A stretch of DNA of 64,000 bases from Myxococcaceae bacterium JPH2 (lineage in GTDB: Bacteria > Myxococcota > Myxococcia > Myxococcales > Myxococcaceae), in contig JAEMGR010000010.1 in the NCBI GenBank assembly GCA_016458225.1, forward strand, positions 309,969-373,968. Direction: 5' to 3'. Positions 37,331 through 45,864 of this stretch are shown piece after piece (position 1 is the first letter of the stretch; every line of letters starts with the position of its first letter). Under the pieces are notes generated by a model that saw only the letters and a program-made list of their open reading frames with translations, did no database searches and had not been told where the DNA came from. Made by a program: the position numbers and the translations under genes.

Positions 37331-38236
37331 CTAGAAGTATCCCTCGCGCTTGCGGTCTTCCATTGCCGTTTCACTGAACTTGTCGTCTGCGCGGCTCGCG
37401 CCTCGCTCCGTCACACGCGACGCTTTGATCTCGTGGATGACCTGCTCGATGGTGTCCGCGGTGGACTCGACGCAGGCCGTGCACGTCATGTCGCCCACGG
37501 TGCGGAAGCGCACCGCCGCGTTCGAGACCGCTTCGCCGGGGAGCAGCGGGAGGAAGGGCGACCACGCCATCAGCATGCCGTCGCGGCGGAACACCTCGCG
37601 GCGGTGCGTGAAGTAGATGGAGGGCAGCGCCACCTTCTCCTGCTCGATGTACTGCCACACATCCAGCTCGGTCCAGTTGGACAGCGGGAACACGCGGATG
37701 TGCTCACCGCGACGGTGGCGCCCGTTGTAGAGGTTCCACAGCTCGGGCCGCTGGTTCTTCGGATCCCACTGCCCGAACTCGTCGCGGAACGAGTACACGC
37801 GCTCTTTCGCGCGCGCCTTCTCTTCGTCTCGCCGCGCGCCGCCGAACACCGCGTTGAAGCCATGCTTCTCGATGGACTCGAGCAGCGGCTGCGTCTGCAA
37901 GCGGTTGCGCGACGCGCGCGGTCCCTTCTCCTCCGTCACCTTCCCCGCATCGATGGCTTCCTGCACCGACGCGACGATGAGGCGCGCGCCCAGCTCCGCC
38001 GCGCGCTCGTCCCGGTACTTGATGACCTCCGGGAAGTTGTGCCCCGTATCCACATGCATCAGCGGAAACGGGAGCGGCGCCGGCCAGAAGGCCTTCACCG
38101 CCAGATGCAACATCACCGCGGAGTCCTTCCCGCCTGAGAACAGCAGCACCGGTTTATCGAACTCGGCTGCTACTTCCCGAATGATGAAGATCGATTCCGC
38201 TTCCAGCGCCTCGAGGTGCGACAGCTCGTAGCTCAC
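37331..38236 (-). CDS. cysD: Sulfate adenylyltransferase subunit 2
   Basis: This 301-residue catalytic ATP sulfurylase subunit shows the PP-loop FSGGKDSAVMLHL near residue 33, GGARRDEEKARAKERVYS near 155 and LSNWTELDVWQYI near 205. It transfers AMP from ATP to sulfate. The usual enzyme starts a few residues before SHLEALEAES, so the GTG at 38236 is chosen; a GTG six codons earlier (38254) is possible. First gene of the operon, with a 276-base divergent region to the thioesterase gene. Confidence 0.94.
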   Translation of the reverse strand: MSYELSHLEALEAESIFIIREVAAEFDKPVLLFSGGKDSAVMLHLAVKAFWPAPLPFPLMHVDTGHNFPEVIKYRDERAAELGARLIVASVQEAIDAGKVTEEKGPRASRNRLQTQPLLESIEKHGFNAVFGGARRDEEKARAKERVYSFRDEFGQWDPKNQRPELWNLYNGRHRRGEHIRVFPLSNWTELDVWQYIEQEKVALPSIYFTHRREVFRRDGMLMAWSPFLPLLPGEAVSNAAVRFRTVGDMTCTACVESTADTIEQVIHEIKASRVTERGASRADDKFSETAMEDRKREGYF

Positions 38237-38512
38237 GAAGAAGCAAGGTAGCACAGGTCCCTGTCATCCCCGCTAGCCGTCCCCTGCGCGGAAACTGCGT
38301 CAGCGTCGCGAGCTTCGCCCAATGAGACATCGCGCCGGGGCCCGTGAGCTGCGCAGAGCCATACCACTCGGGTCCACCGACATTCCGCGAGCACTCCGTC
38401 ACGCCTCCAGCCATTCACTCCTGGTGAATCCATGTCACACGTTCTGGCGGGTCTGCCTTCCTGGACAGAGGGCTTGACCGGTTTTCCAGGCCCGTGCGAC
38501 AGAGTGTGGGTG

Positions 38513-39289
38513 ATGCGAAGCGCGACCGCCCCGACCCCCTTGGACCGCTGGTTCCCCACTCGCAAGCCGCTGCCCGAGGCCCGGCTGCGGCTGTTCTGCT
38601 TCCCGTTCGCGGGCGGCAGCGCATCCATCTACAACGGATGGAGCACGGGCCTGCCCCTGGGCGTGGAGCTGTGCGCGGTGCAGCTGCCGGGGCGCGAGCG
38701 CCGGTTGATGGAGCCGCCCATCGCGTCCATGCCCGCGCTGCTGGATGCGGTGATGCCGGTGATGGCGCCGCTGTTGGACAAGCCGTTCGTCCTCTTCGGC
38801 TACAGCATGGGCGCGCGCATCGCGCTGGAGGTCGCGCGGCGACTGCACCTGCAGGGCGGCCCACAGCCTCGTGGCTTCATCGCGGCGGCGGCGCCTCCTC
38901 CGGCCGCGAATGACCGCGAGCCCATCCACCAACTCGACAACCCGCGCTTCATCGAGAAGCTGCGCGCCTACGACGGAACGCCCGAGGAGATCCTCCAGCA
39001 CCGCGAGCTCTTGGAGCTGGTGCTGCCCACTCTGCGCGCGGACTTCTCGCTGGCGTGGTGGGAGAACGGGCCGGACGCGGTGAAGCTGGGCATCCCCATC
39101 TCCGTGCTGGGCTCCACGGGCGACAAGCACGTGGCCGTGTCGCTGCTGGAGCGCTGGCGCGACGAGACGAGTTCCCCCGACGTGCGCGTGCGGCACTTCG
39201 CCGGCGGGCACTTCTTCATCCGCTCGCACCCGGAGCAGGTCCTCTCCGCGGTGCGAGAGGACGTGGCGCGCTGGGCCGCTACGCCCTGA
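38513..39289 (+). CDS. Type II thioesterase
   Basis: This 258-residue alpha/beta hydrolase is of the editing thioesterase type that clears stalled acyl groups from polyketide and peptide synthetase carrier domains. N-terminal LRLFCFPFAGGSASIYNGW and LPGRERRLMEPP are family hallmarks. The nucleophile is Ser in FGYSMGARIA near residue 96; Asp is in STGDKHVAV and His in FAGGHFFI near residue 235. The start at 38513 gives normal family length; an ATG 27 codons earlier would add a poor segment. Convergent with the phosphopantetheinyl transferase gene. Confidence 0.88.
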   Translation: MRSATAPTPLDRWFPTRKPLPEARLRLFCFPFAGGSASIYNGWSTGLPLGVELCAVQLPGRERRLMEPPIASMPALLDAVMPVMAPLLDKPFVLFGYSMGARIALEVARRLHLQGGPQPRGFIAAAAPPPAANDREPIHQLDNPRFIEKLRAYDGTPEEILQHRELLELVLPTLRADFSLAWWENGPDAVKLGIPISVLGSTGDKHVAVSLLERWRDETSSPDVRVRHFAGGHFFIRSHPEQVLSAVREDVARWAATP

Positions 39290-39292
39290 GCC

Positions 39293-40075
39293 TCACGCGG
39301 ATTGGAAGCGCGGGGGCGAGTCCCCCGAGAGCGGCACGGTGTGCTGCCACCGCACCGTCAGCGGCGCGCCGCGCGGACGGCGCACCGCCAGCGCCGCGTG
39401 GTGTCGCGCCGACGGACGCAGCTGCATGAACTGCCACGTGTCCGGCACGTCGTTCATGCGCGGATCGAACCCGATGCGCGGCATCTGCCCGGGCGACAGC
39501 TCGAAGGCGAATTGATCCAACGGCAGCGAGAGCCCCGCGCCTCGCGCCTTGATGTACGCCTCCTTCAAGGTCCAGTAGTCGAAGAAGCGCTCGCGCTGGC
39601 GCTCTCGGGGTAGCGCGCGCAGGGACTGGACCTCCGTGCGCGCGAAGAAGCTGTCGGCGATCTCCACCGTCTCGCCAGGGCGCTCGGCGTCCTCCACGTC
39701 CGCGCCCAGGTCCGCCTCCAGCCCCACCGCCACGAGCGCCATGCCGTCCGTATGGGACAGGTTGAAGCGCAGCCGCGCGCCCCACGGTCCGACAATCTCG
39801 GGCCGACCGAAGGCGTTGGGGACGAAGGACCAGGACTCGGGCGCCACGGGCGCGTAGCGCGAGAGCGTCAAGCGGACGAGCGCGTGCGACACGAGGTACT
39901 GGCGCTGGTGGCGCTCGAAGCGGAAGCGGCGCTGCTTCTCGCGCTCGCCTGGGTCCAACAAGGCGTCATAGGCCTGGAGGAGGCGCGGGTCGTCGATGCG
40001 CTCGGGCTCGACGATCCACACGTGGACTTCATCCGACCGGAGCGTCAGGGGCACAAGAGGAGCGGGCGCGGTCAT
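39293..40075 (-). CDS. Sfp-type 4'-phosphopantetheinyl transferase
   Basis: This 260-residue enzyme loads the phosphopantetheine arm from CoA on carrier domains of peptide and polyketide synthetases. Motifs are FGRPEIVG near residue 88, LRFNLSHTDGMALVAVG near 101, LGADVEDAER near 122 (Mg-binding D-x-E) and WTLKEAYIKARGAGL near 168. Full length for the Sfp class. The two genes with the thioesterase are tail to tail, 3 bases apart. It would serve natural-product synthetases elsewhere in the genome. Confidence 0.93.
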   Translation of the reverse strand: MTAPAPLVPLTLRSDEVHVWIVEPERIDDPRLLQAYDALLDPGEREKQRRFRFERHQRQYLVSHALVRLTLSRYAPVAPESWSFVPNAFGRPEIVGPWGARLRFNLSHTDGMALVAVGLEADLGADVEDAERPGETVEIADSFFARTEVQSLRALPRERQRERFFDYWTLKEAYIKARGAGLSLPLDQFAFELSPGQMPRIGFDPRMNDVPDTWQFMQLRPSARHHAALAVRRPRGAPLTVRWQHTVPLSGDSPPRFQSA

Positions 40076-40199
40076 CGGCCGGAAGCGAAGCAGGAACCGC
40101 GGCGCGTGTCACGGGGGCCGCCGCGCTGGAACGATGCGGGCGCGTGGACATAGGCTCGCCCTTCGCGGCCTCCGCGCGAGACCGCTAGGGGGGATCACC

Positions 40200-41414
40200 A
40201 TGGACCTGGTCGTCGCGACGAAGAAGCTGGAGACGCTGCGCGCCCTGATGAACGGCCACACCGACCGCGCCGAGGAGCAGCGCATCCTGGCGCTGCTCAC
40301 GGAGGCCACGGCGGAGGAGCTGAACTTCCTGCTGGCGAACGTCGACCTCGCGGCACTCCTGTCGGACATGGATGATCGCCTCCTGGGTCCGCACCACCAC
40401 ACCGCCGCCCTGGAGCTGTTGGCCACCCGGCGCGCGGGCGAGCTGTCCGTACCCGTGCGCGCCTCGTTGGTGACGGCGCTTCAGGTGGGCAGCACGCCGG
40501 CCATGGCCGAGCGGGGCATCCGGGACCTCCTGTGCATCACCCGGGGCCGCGAGCTGACGGCGCTGAAGAACCTGCTCGACGCGGGCGGAGACTTCCACGA
40601 CCTCGCGCAGCTCGTGTTCGACGACGTGGATGACCGCGGCGTGCGCGAGGCGATCCTCTCGCACGTGCGTCACGAGGCACTCGGCAATCCCAGCGGCGAG
40701 AACAAGGTCCTCAGCGACATCGACGACACCTTCTTCGTCAACTGGAAGGACACACGCTATCCCTCGCAGACGGTGTACCCGGGCGTCACCCAGTTCTACC
40801 GTGAGCTGGATCGCGGGCCGGGCCTCGCCCCCGGCCGGCTGGGCGACCTCACGTTCGTGAGCGCGCGCCCCATGGATCCGCTGGGGCTCATCGAGAACAA
40901 CACGCTCGCGCAACTGGAGGCGCGCGGCGTGCCCACGCCCGTCATGCTGTCCGGCGACTTCTTCCACCTGCTGGGCAACGCCCGCATCGCGGAGAAGAAG
41001 TTCGAGAACTTCCAACGCTACGCCCAGCTCTTCCCCGAGTACGGCTTCGTCTTCGTGGGCGACAGCGGCCAAGGCGACGTGGACTTCGGCGCGAAGATGC
41101 GCGCCGCCGAGCCCGACGCCGTGCACGCGGTCTTCATCCATGACGTGGTGGCGACGCCCGAGCCCCAGCGGCTCGCCCACCGGGCCCAGCGCATCTACTT
41201 CTTCGACACCTATGTCGGCGCGGCGGTGGAGGCCTTCGGTCTGGGCCTCATCGCGCGAGACGGCGTGGACCGGGTGGCCCAGGTGGCCACGGCCGCGATG
41301 CGCACCATCGCCTTCCAGACACCCGCGCAGAAGGAGGCCCGAGAGGCCGAGCTGCGCCGGGACCTGGCGCGCGTCCAAGCCCTCGCATCCGCACGGCCGC
41401 CCGCGAAGGGCTGA
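40200..41414 (+). CDS. App1-like (DUF2183) phosphatidate phosphatase domain protein
   Basis: This 404-residue protein has a helical N-terminal half (about 1-165) with leucine-rich repeats of HEAT-like appearance, then a HAD-type catalytic part. VLSDIDDTFFVNW carries the DxDxT nucleophile near residue 183, FVSARPMDP near 218 and FVGDSGQGDVDFG near 287. This signature matches the App1/DUF2183 phosphatidate phosphatases that make diacylglycerol. No signal peptide. The role in bacteria is poorly known; lipid or phosphate-ester turnover is the family-based expectation. Confidence 0.82.
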   Translation: MDLVVATKKLETLRALMNGHTDRAEEQRILALLTEATAEELNFLLANVDLAALLSDMDDRLLGPHHHTAALELLATRRAGELSVPVRASLVTALQVGSTPAMAERGIRDLLCITRGRELTALKNLLDAGGDFHDLAQLVFDDVDDRGVREAILSHVRHEALGNPSGENKVLSDIDDTFFVNWKDTRYPSQTVYPGVTQFYRELDRGPGLAPGRLGDLTFVSARPMDPLGLIENNTLAQLEARGVPTPVMLSGDFFHLLGNARIAEKKFENFQRYAQLFPEYGFVFVGDSGQGDVDFGAKMRAAEPDAVHAVFIHDVVATPEPQRLAHRAQRIYFFDTYVGAAVEAFGLGLIARDGVDRVAQVATAAMRTIAFQTPAQKEAREAELRRDLARVQALASARPPAKG

Positions 41415-41595
41415 GCACCCGACACCCTGCTCCACTGAGGGGGCCGAGCGCCGCCCCGCGTGAGCGACAGGTGCTCAACCTCGGGCAGTCCGCCAGACCT
41501 CGGGGGCAGTTGAAGGCGAGCCCTCGCTCCCCACCTTTGGGAGCGCTTCGGATTGGAGGCCGAAACAGGGGCCGGCGTGAGGGGGGCGGAACGCG

Positions 41596-42843
41596 ATGGA
41601 TCTCTTTCCCATCCACCTGCTGTTCATCGTCGTGCTGATGAATCGCTACATCCTCGGGCCGTTCCTGCGCCGCTTGAAGGGCAAGCACTTCGAGCGCGTG
41701 GATGACACCTACCAACCCCGCGTCGCGGTGGTCATTCCCCTCTTCAACGAAGGCAAGGGAATCGTCGACACCATCAACGCGCTGCTCGCTCAGGACTATC
41801 CGAGCGAACTCTTGCAGATCATCGTCGTGGACGACTGCTCGCAAGACGACAGCTTCGCCTGGGCGCTCAAGGCGGCGGAGGGCCACCGCAACGTCATCGT
41901 CACGCGCAACCCGGAGAACATGGGCAAGCGCAAGGGCATCAACCGCGGCGTGCGCACCGCGGAGGACGCGGAGATCATCGTCTCGGTGGATTCGGACGTC
42001 ATCGTGGATCGCCGCGCCGTGCGCGAGCTGATCCGCCGCTTCGTGGAGCCGAACATCGCGGCGGTGGGTGGCCGCACGTACGTGACGAACCGCCATCAGA
42101 ACTGGCTGACGAAGATGATTGAAATCAAGTTCCACTTCGCCCAGCAGTGGCTCAAGGACCTGGAGCGCAGCTTCCGTCAGGTGATGTGCCTGTCCGGGTG
42201 CCTCACCGCGTATCGGCGCCACGTGCTCCTGGAGCTGGAGCCCATCCTGGAAGCGCGCGCCATCGCGGGCGTCCCCATCAAGTATGGCGAGGACCGCTTC
42301 CTCACCCGGCAGATCGTCAAGCACGACTACGAGACCGTCTACACGCTCGACTCGTTCTGCTTCACGGCCGCGCCCGCCAATCTGGCGGGGTACTTCGCGC
42401 AGCAGCTCCGGTGGCGACGCTCCAATCTGGTGGACCTGCTGTCGGGCCTGTCTCACGCCTGGCGGCTGCACCCGGTCATCACCATCCACTACGTCTCGCA
42501 GTTGGCGCTGCTCCTGTCGTATCCCGTCGTCATCGTCGCCAACGTCATCAATGGCGAGTTCTGGGACATCCTCTCGTTCCACTTCCTCGTCATCGGGCTG
42601 CTCGGCTTCATCTACCGACTGGAGACGCGGCACCTGCCCGCGGACCGTCGCGTCTCGGGCGCCAGCTTCCTTCCCATGGCGCTCCTGATGCCCGTCACCT
42701 ATGCGCTCTTCACCCCGCTCGCGCTCCTGACGCTGGACTCGGGGAGCTGGGAGACGCGCGGCAGTCCGAAGGCCGCGCCCACCCTCGCGCCCAGTCCCCA
42801 GGGCGTTTCGTCCACCCACGCGGGTGAGGGCACGCAGTCATGA
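41596..42843 (+). CDS. Processive family 2 glycosyltransferase (polysaccharide synthase)
   Basis: This 415-residue membrane glycosyltransferase has an N-terminal membrane segment, then the GT-A domain: VAVVIPLFNEGKGI near residue 43, VVDDCSQDDSF near 77, VSVDSDVIVD near 132, SGCLTAYRRH near 200, YGEDRFLTRQI near 232 and QQLRWRRSN near 272 (the QxxRW motif of processive synthases). Two or three membrane segments and a short tail follow. It probably polymerises and translocates a linear glycan, as hyaluronan or chitin synthases do. The stop overlaps the next gene (ATGA). Confidence 0.88.
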   Translation: MDLFPIHLLFIVVLMNRYILGPFLRRLKGKHFERVDDTYQPRVAVVIPLFNEGKGIVDTINALLAQDYPSELLQIIVVDDCSQDDSFAWALKAAEGHRNVIVTRNPENMGKRKGINRGVRTAEDAEIIVSVDSDVIVDRRAVRELIRRFVEPNIAAVGGRTYVTNRHQNWLTKMIEIKFHFAQQWLKDLERSFRQVMCLSGCLTAYRRHVLLELEPILEARAIAGVPIKYGEDRFLTRQIVKHDYETVYTLDSFCFTAAPANLAGYFAQQLRWRRSNLVDLLSGLSHAWRLHPVITIHYVSQLALLLSYPVVIVANVINGEFWDILSFHFLVIGLLGFIYRLETRHLPADRRVSGASFLPMALLMPVTYALFTPLALLTLDSGSWETRGSPKAAPTLAPSPQGVSSTHAGEGTQS

Positions 42844-43940
42844 ATCAGAGGCTCGCCAACCGCATCAACTCCATCGCCGTGTCCTCGTACAAGTTCATGG
42901 GCTCGGTGCTGCTCGGGTTGATCCTCCTGGGGCTGCTCTCGTTCTTGAGCGTGCACGGGTTCTTTCTGTTCAGCCGGAGCTGGCTGACGCCGACCATCGT
43001 GTCCCCCACGGATCCGCAGATCCTCCTGCTCAATACGCAGGCGGCCCAGCAGGAATCACGGCGGGATGAGCTGCGCGCCCGGCGCCGCGAGGTGACCGAT
43101 CAGCTCGTCGATGCCGAGCGCACCATCCACGCCGAGCGCTCGTTCCAGCAGCGCTTCCAGGTGGCGCTCAAGAGCGAGCGCGACGCGCGGGCTCGGATGG
43201 CGCAGCGCCTGGGCGTGTTGCATCAGGAGTACCGGCGCACGCAGCAGGACATCGAGGAGGCGAACCGCGCCTTCGCGGGGCTGTCGCGCACGCGCTCGGA
43301 AGCGCTGCTCACCGCCAAGCTCCTGGATCGCGAGGACAAGCTCACCATCAACCATCACCTGGCGCAGATGGCGCAGAGCAACCTGACGCTCGCGCAGACC
43401 TCGGTGGAGCTGGAGACGCGCGTGGAGACGCTCCAGCGCGAGATGCAGGGACTGAGCGCGGCGCAGAACGGCTTGGGCAAGGACGCGGTCCAGGAAGGCC
43501 TCACCACGGACACGCTGCTGCTGGAGCGCGAGTTCACCCACTCGGTGCTGGAGGAGGCGCGAGCGGAGGCGACGCACAAGAGCCTCGAGCGGGACATGCA
43601 GGGCCTGGACGACGCGACCGCTCGCTTCGAGAAGCTGCTGGAGACGCTGAAGAGTTCCCCGTACCTGAAGGCAATTGAACAGAACCTGACGATCGGCTTC
43701 GTTCCCTACGAAAACATCCACAACGCGGAGCCCGGGACCCCCCTTTACGCCTGCGCGGCCAAGGTGATCTGGTGCCGGGAGGTCGGCGTGGTGGGCCCGG
43801 TGTTGGAGGGCGAGGTGACCATCAAGCATCCCATCCGGCAGTACATGCTGCGCGGGGTGATGGTGGAGCTGGAGCTGAAGGACGCGCCCAGTGCGCGCGA
43901 GGACCTGCTGCACCTGGGGCGGCCCCCGCTGCTGTTCTGA
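42840..43940 (+). CDS. HlyD-like periplasmic adaptor with long coiled coil
   Basis: This 366-residue protein has one N-terminal membrane anchor (VLLGLILLGLLSFLSVHGFF), a coiled coil of some 200 residues rich in Arg, Gln, Glu and Leu, and a C-terminal beta domain (IEQNLTIGFVPYENIHNAEP, then GEVTIKHPIRQYM). This is the layout of membrane-fusion/adaptor proteins that bridge inner and outer membranes. Being translationally coupled to the synthase, it probably guides the glycan across the periplasm. Distant from named families. Confidence 0.72.
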   Translation: MNQRLANRINSIAVSSYKFMGSVLLGLILLGLLSFLSVHGFFLFSRSWLTPTIVSPTDPQILLLNTQAAQQESRRDELRARRREVTDQLVDAERTIHAERSFQQRFQVALKSERDARARMAQRLGVLHQEYRRTQQDIEEANRAFAGLSRTRSEALLTAKLLDREDKLTINHHLAQMAQSNLTLAQTSVELETRVETLQREMQGLSAAQNGLGKDAVQEGLTTDTLLLEREFTHSVLEEARAEATHKSLERDMQGLDDATARFEKLLETLKSSPYLKAIEQNLTIGFVPYENIHNAEPGTPLYACAAKVIWCREVGVVGPVLEGEVTIKHPIRQYMLRGVMVELELKDAPSAREDLLHLGRPPLLF

Positions 43941-43969
43941 GGCAGGCTCCGAGGAGACACGAGCGCGTG

Positions 43970-45103
43970 ATGCGGATGAACATCGCCTTCGCCGCGTGGC
44001 TGTGGCTGAGCGCCGGGAGCGCTGCAGCCCAGGCGCCAGCGCCCGAGGCCCCGGGCGCCGCGTTCGGCAGCGACCTGTCCAGCGGCTACTGCGACTGGGT
44101 CCAGGGCACGAGCGACGCCGAGACCGCGCTGCTCTTCGCGCCCGAGGTCTTCGCCTCGGTGGGCGTGGTCAACGCGGGAGAGGCCGAGGGAGGCACCTCG
44201 TCCAATCCCCTCGGCAAGCCCAAGGCCCGGGTGACCGCGGGCCTGGACTACGACCTCATGGGCATCTACCGCGGCGTCACCCTGCGGCGGCGCGCCGAGG
44301 CCGAGTGTCGCCGCTACCGCGCCCTGGCCACGCTCCAAGCCGCCGTGCTCCAAGGCAGCACGCTGTGCGAGTCCGCCGCGCTGGAGGCCCGAGCGCACTC
44401 GCTGGAGACGTCCCTGCCCCGCGCCGAGGCGCTCCTGGCCTCGCTGCGCAACGACCTGCGCGACGGCAACGCCACGCTGGAAGAACTCAACGCCGTGCAG
44501 GTGCGCCTGGATGGCCTGCGCTCGCTCGCGAGCGACACCGCGCGCGCCATGGACCGACTGGCCGTGGTGCCCCCCGAGCCCATGGGCCGCTCGCTGTCCG
44601 CGCTCCTGGCCGAGTACGAGGCCGCCGACGACGCGGTGGAGGCCATCCTGGGCGGACTGCGCCGCGCCGACGCGTGGGGGTTGGACCTGCGCGGCGGATA
44701 CGATCAGGTCTTCGAGACGACCCAGGACGTGCCGCTCTTCGGACAGCTCACGCTCTCGTACAACCTGGGCCACCTGTGGCAGGGCTCGGCCAACGCTCGC
44801 GCGCGACAAGGGCGCCGGCGCTCCGAGAAGGAAGCAGTGGAGGGTACGCCCCGGCGCATCCAGGCCACGTTGGCCGAGCTGCGCGCGCTGCGCGACACCG
44901 AGACGACGCGCCTGCGCGAGGTGAGCGCGCTGGTGTCGGACCTGGAGGCCCAGCTCTCCGAGGTCCAGCGACTGGAGACCCGCCAGGTCCGGCGCTTCCG
45001 TGACTACCTGGAGCTGGAGCTGTCGCGACTGCGCGCGGAGCAGGCCTATGTGGGGACGCACCTGGCCTCGCTGCAGGCGCTCCTGAAGACCGAGGGTCCA
45101 TGA
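43970..45103 (+). CDS. TolC-like outer-membrane/periplasmic export protein
   Basis: This 377-residue protein has a signal peptide (IAFAAWLWLSAGSAAAQA) and two long helical blocks (about residues 95-215 and 280-370) separated by a strand segment (GLDLRGGYDQVFETTQDV). The alternation of long helices with strand pairs is that of TolC-type outer-membrane channels, although it is shorter than usual. GAGGAG lies 13 bases before the chosen ATG; a GTG one codon earlier is possible. Third gene of the operon. Confidence 0.62.
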   Translation: MRMNIAFAAWLWLSAGSAAAQAPAPEAPGAAFGSDLSSGYCDWVQGTSDAETALLFAPEVFASVGVVNAGEAEGGTSSNPLGKPKARVTAGLDYDLMGIYRGVTLRRRAEAECRRYRALATLQAAVLQGSTLCESAALEARAHSLETSLPRAEALLASLRNDLRDGNATLEELNAVQVRLDGLRSLASDTARAMDRLAVVPPEPMGRSLSALLAEYEAADDAVEAILGGLRRADAWGLDLRGGYDQVFETTQDVPLFGQLTLSYNLGHLWQGSANARARQGRRRSEKEAVEGTPRRIQATLAELRALRDTETTRLREVSALVSDLEAQLSEVQRLETRQVRRFRDYLELELSRLRAEQAYVGTHLASLQALLKTEGP

Positions 45104-45822
45104 AGCGCCTGCCTGGGATGCTCGCGTGGGGCCTGTGCGCCGCCGCGCTCACACTCACGCTCGAGGAGGCCCGGGCCATGGGCAAACCCAAGCACGACGC
45201 GTCTCCACCGAAGGCCGCGCCTTCCGCCCTCCCCTCGGGCACCGGCCCCGAGCCCGGCCCGCTTTCGCGCGTCTCGCCCACGAGCATGAACATCACCGAG
45301 GGCAAGCCGGGCCTGGGCCCTGGCGATGTCTTGCAAGTGAACGAGCCTCGCCTGCGGGCCGTGGTGCCCGGGCCGCATGGCTCCGACGTGGCGCTGCGCT
45401 TCACGTGGCTGGGCGACAGCAGCGTGACGACACCGCTGGCCTCGGGGGAGATGCGCAAGCAGCTCGGCATCAAGCTGCGCGCGCTCGATGGCTGCAACGT
45501 CATCTACGCCATGTGGCGCATCGCGCCCCGCCCCGGCATCGTCGTCAACTACAAGCGCAACCCCACGCTGCACACCAGCGGCGAGTGCGGGAACCATGGG
45601 TACTCGCTCGTCGCGCCCCAGCAGCAGCTCTTCGTGCCGGCCCTGCGCGTGGGAGTCCCGCACACGCTGCACGCGCGCATCGAGGGCACGCAGCTGAAGG
45701 TGTGGGCCGATGGCGCGCTCGTGTGGGCCGGCGTGCTGCCCGCGGACGCGCTCACCCTGCTGGGCCCGGGCGGCCTGCGCACCGACAACGTGCGCGCCAA
45801 CCTCGAGCTGTTCACGCACTGA
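45100..45822 (+). CDS. Secreted lectin-like (jelly-roll) protein of the polysaccharide operon
   Basis: This 240-residue protein overlaps the previous gene by 4 bases. It has a signal peptide (LAWGLCAAALTLTLEEARA), a Pro-rich linker and a beta-rich domain of about 170 residues (DVALRFTWLGDSS, GIVVNYKRNPTLHTSGECGN, HTLHARIEGTQLKVWADGAL). That strand series resembles concanavalin-like or lyase-type sandwich domains that bind glycans. It could bind or process the exported polymer at the surface. No catalytic residues can be assigned. Confidence 0.65.
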   Translation: MKRLPGMLAWGLCAAALTLTLEEARAMGKPKHDASPPKAAPSALPSGTGPEPGPLSRVSPTSMNITEGKPGLGPGDVLQVNEPRLRAVVPGPHGSDVALRFTWLGDSSVTTPLASGEMRKQLGIKLRALDGCNVIYAMWRIAPRPGIVVNYKRNPTLHTSGECGNHGYSLVAPQQQLFVPALRVGVPHTLHARIEGTQLKVWADGALVWAGVLPADALTLLGPGGLRTDNVRANLELFTH

Positions 45823-45864
45823 GGCCCGCCGCGCGAGAGACTTCCCGCGCGCGGCCCGGCTTCG

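Noticed and set aside
34422-38137. Frames of 610 and 628 codons on the plus strand over the CmlA-like and cys genes
   Set aside because: Antisense or out-of-frame to well-identified enzymes.
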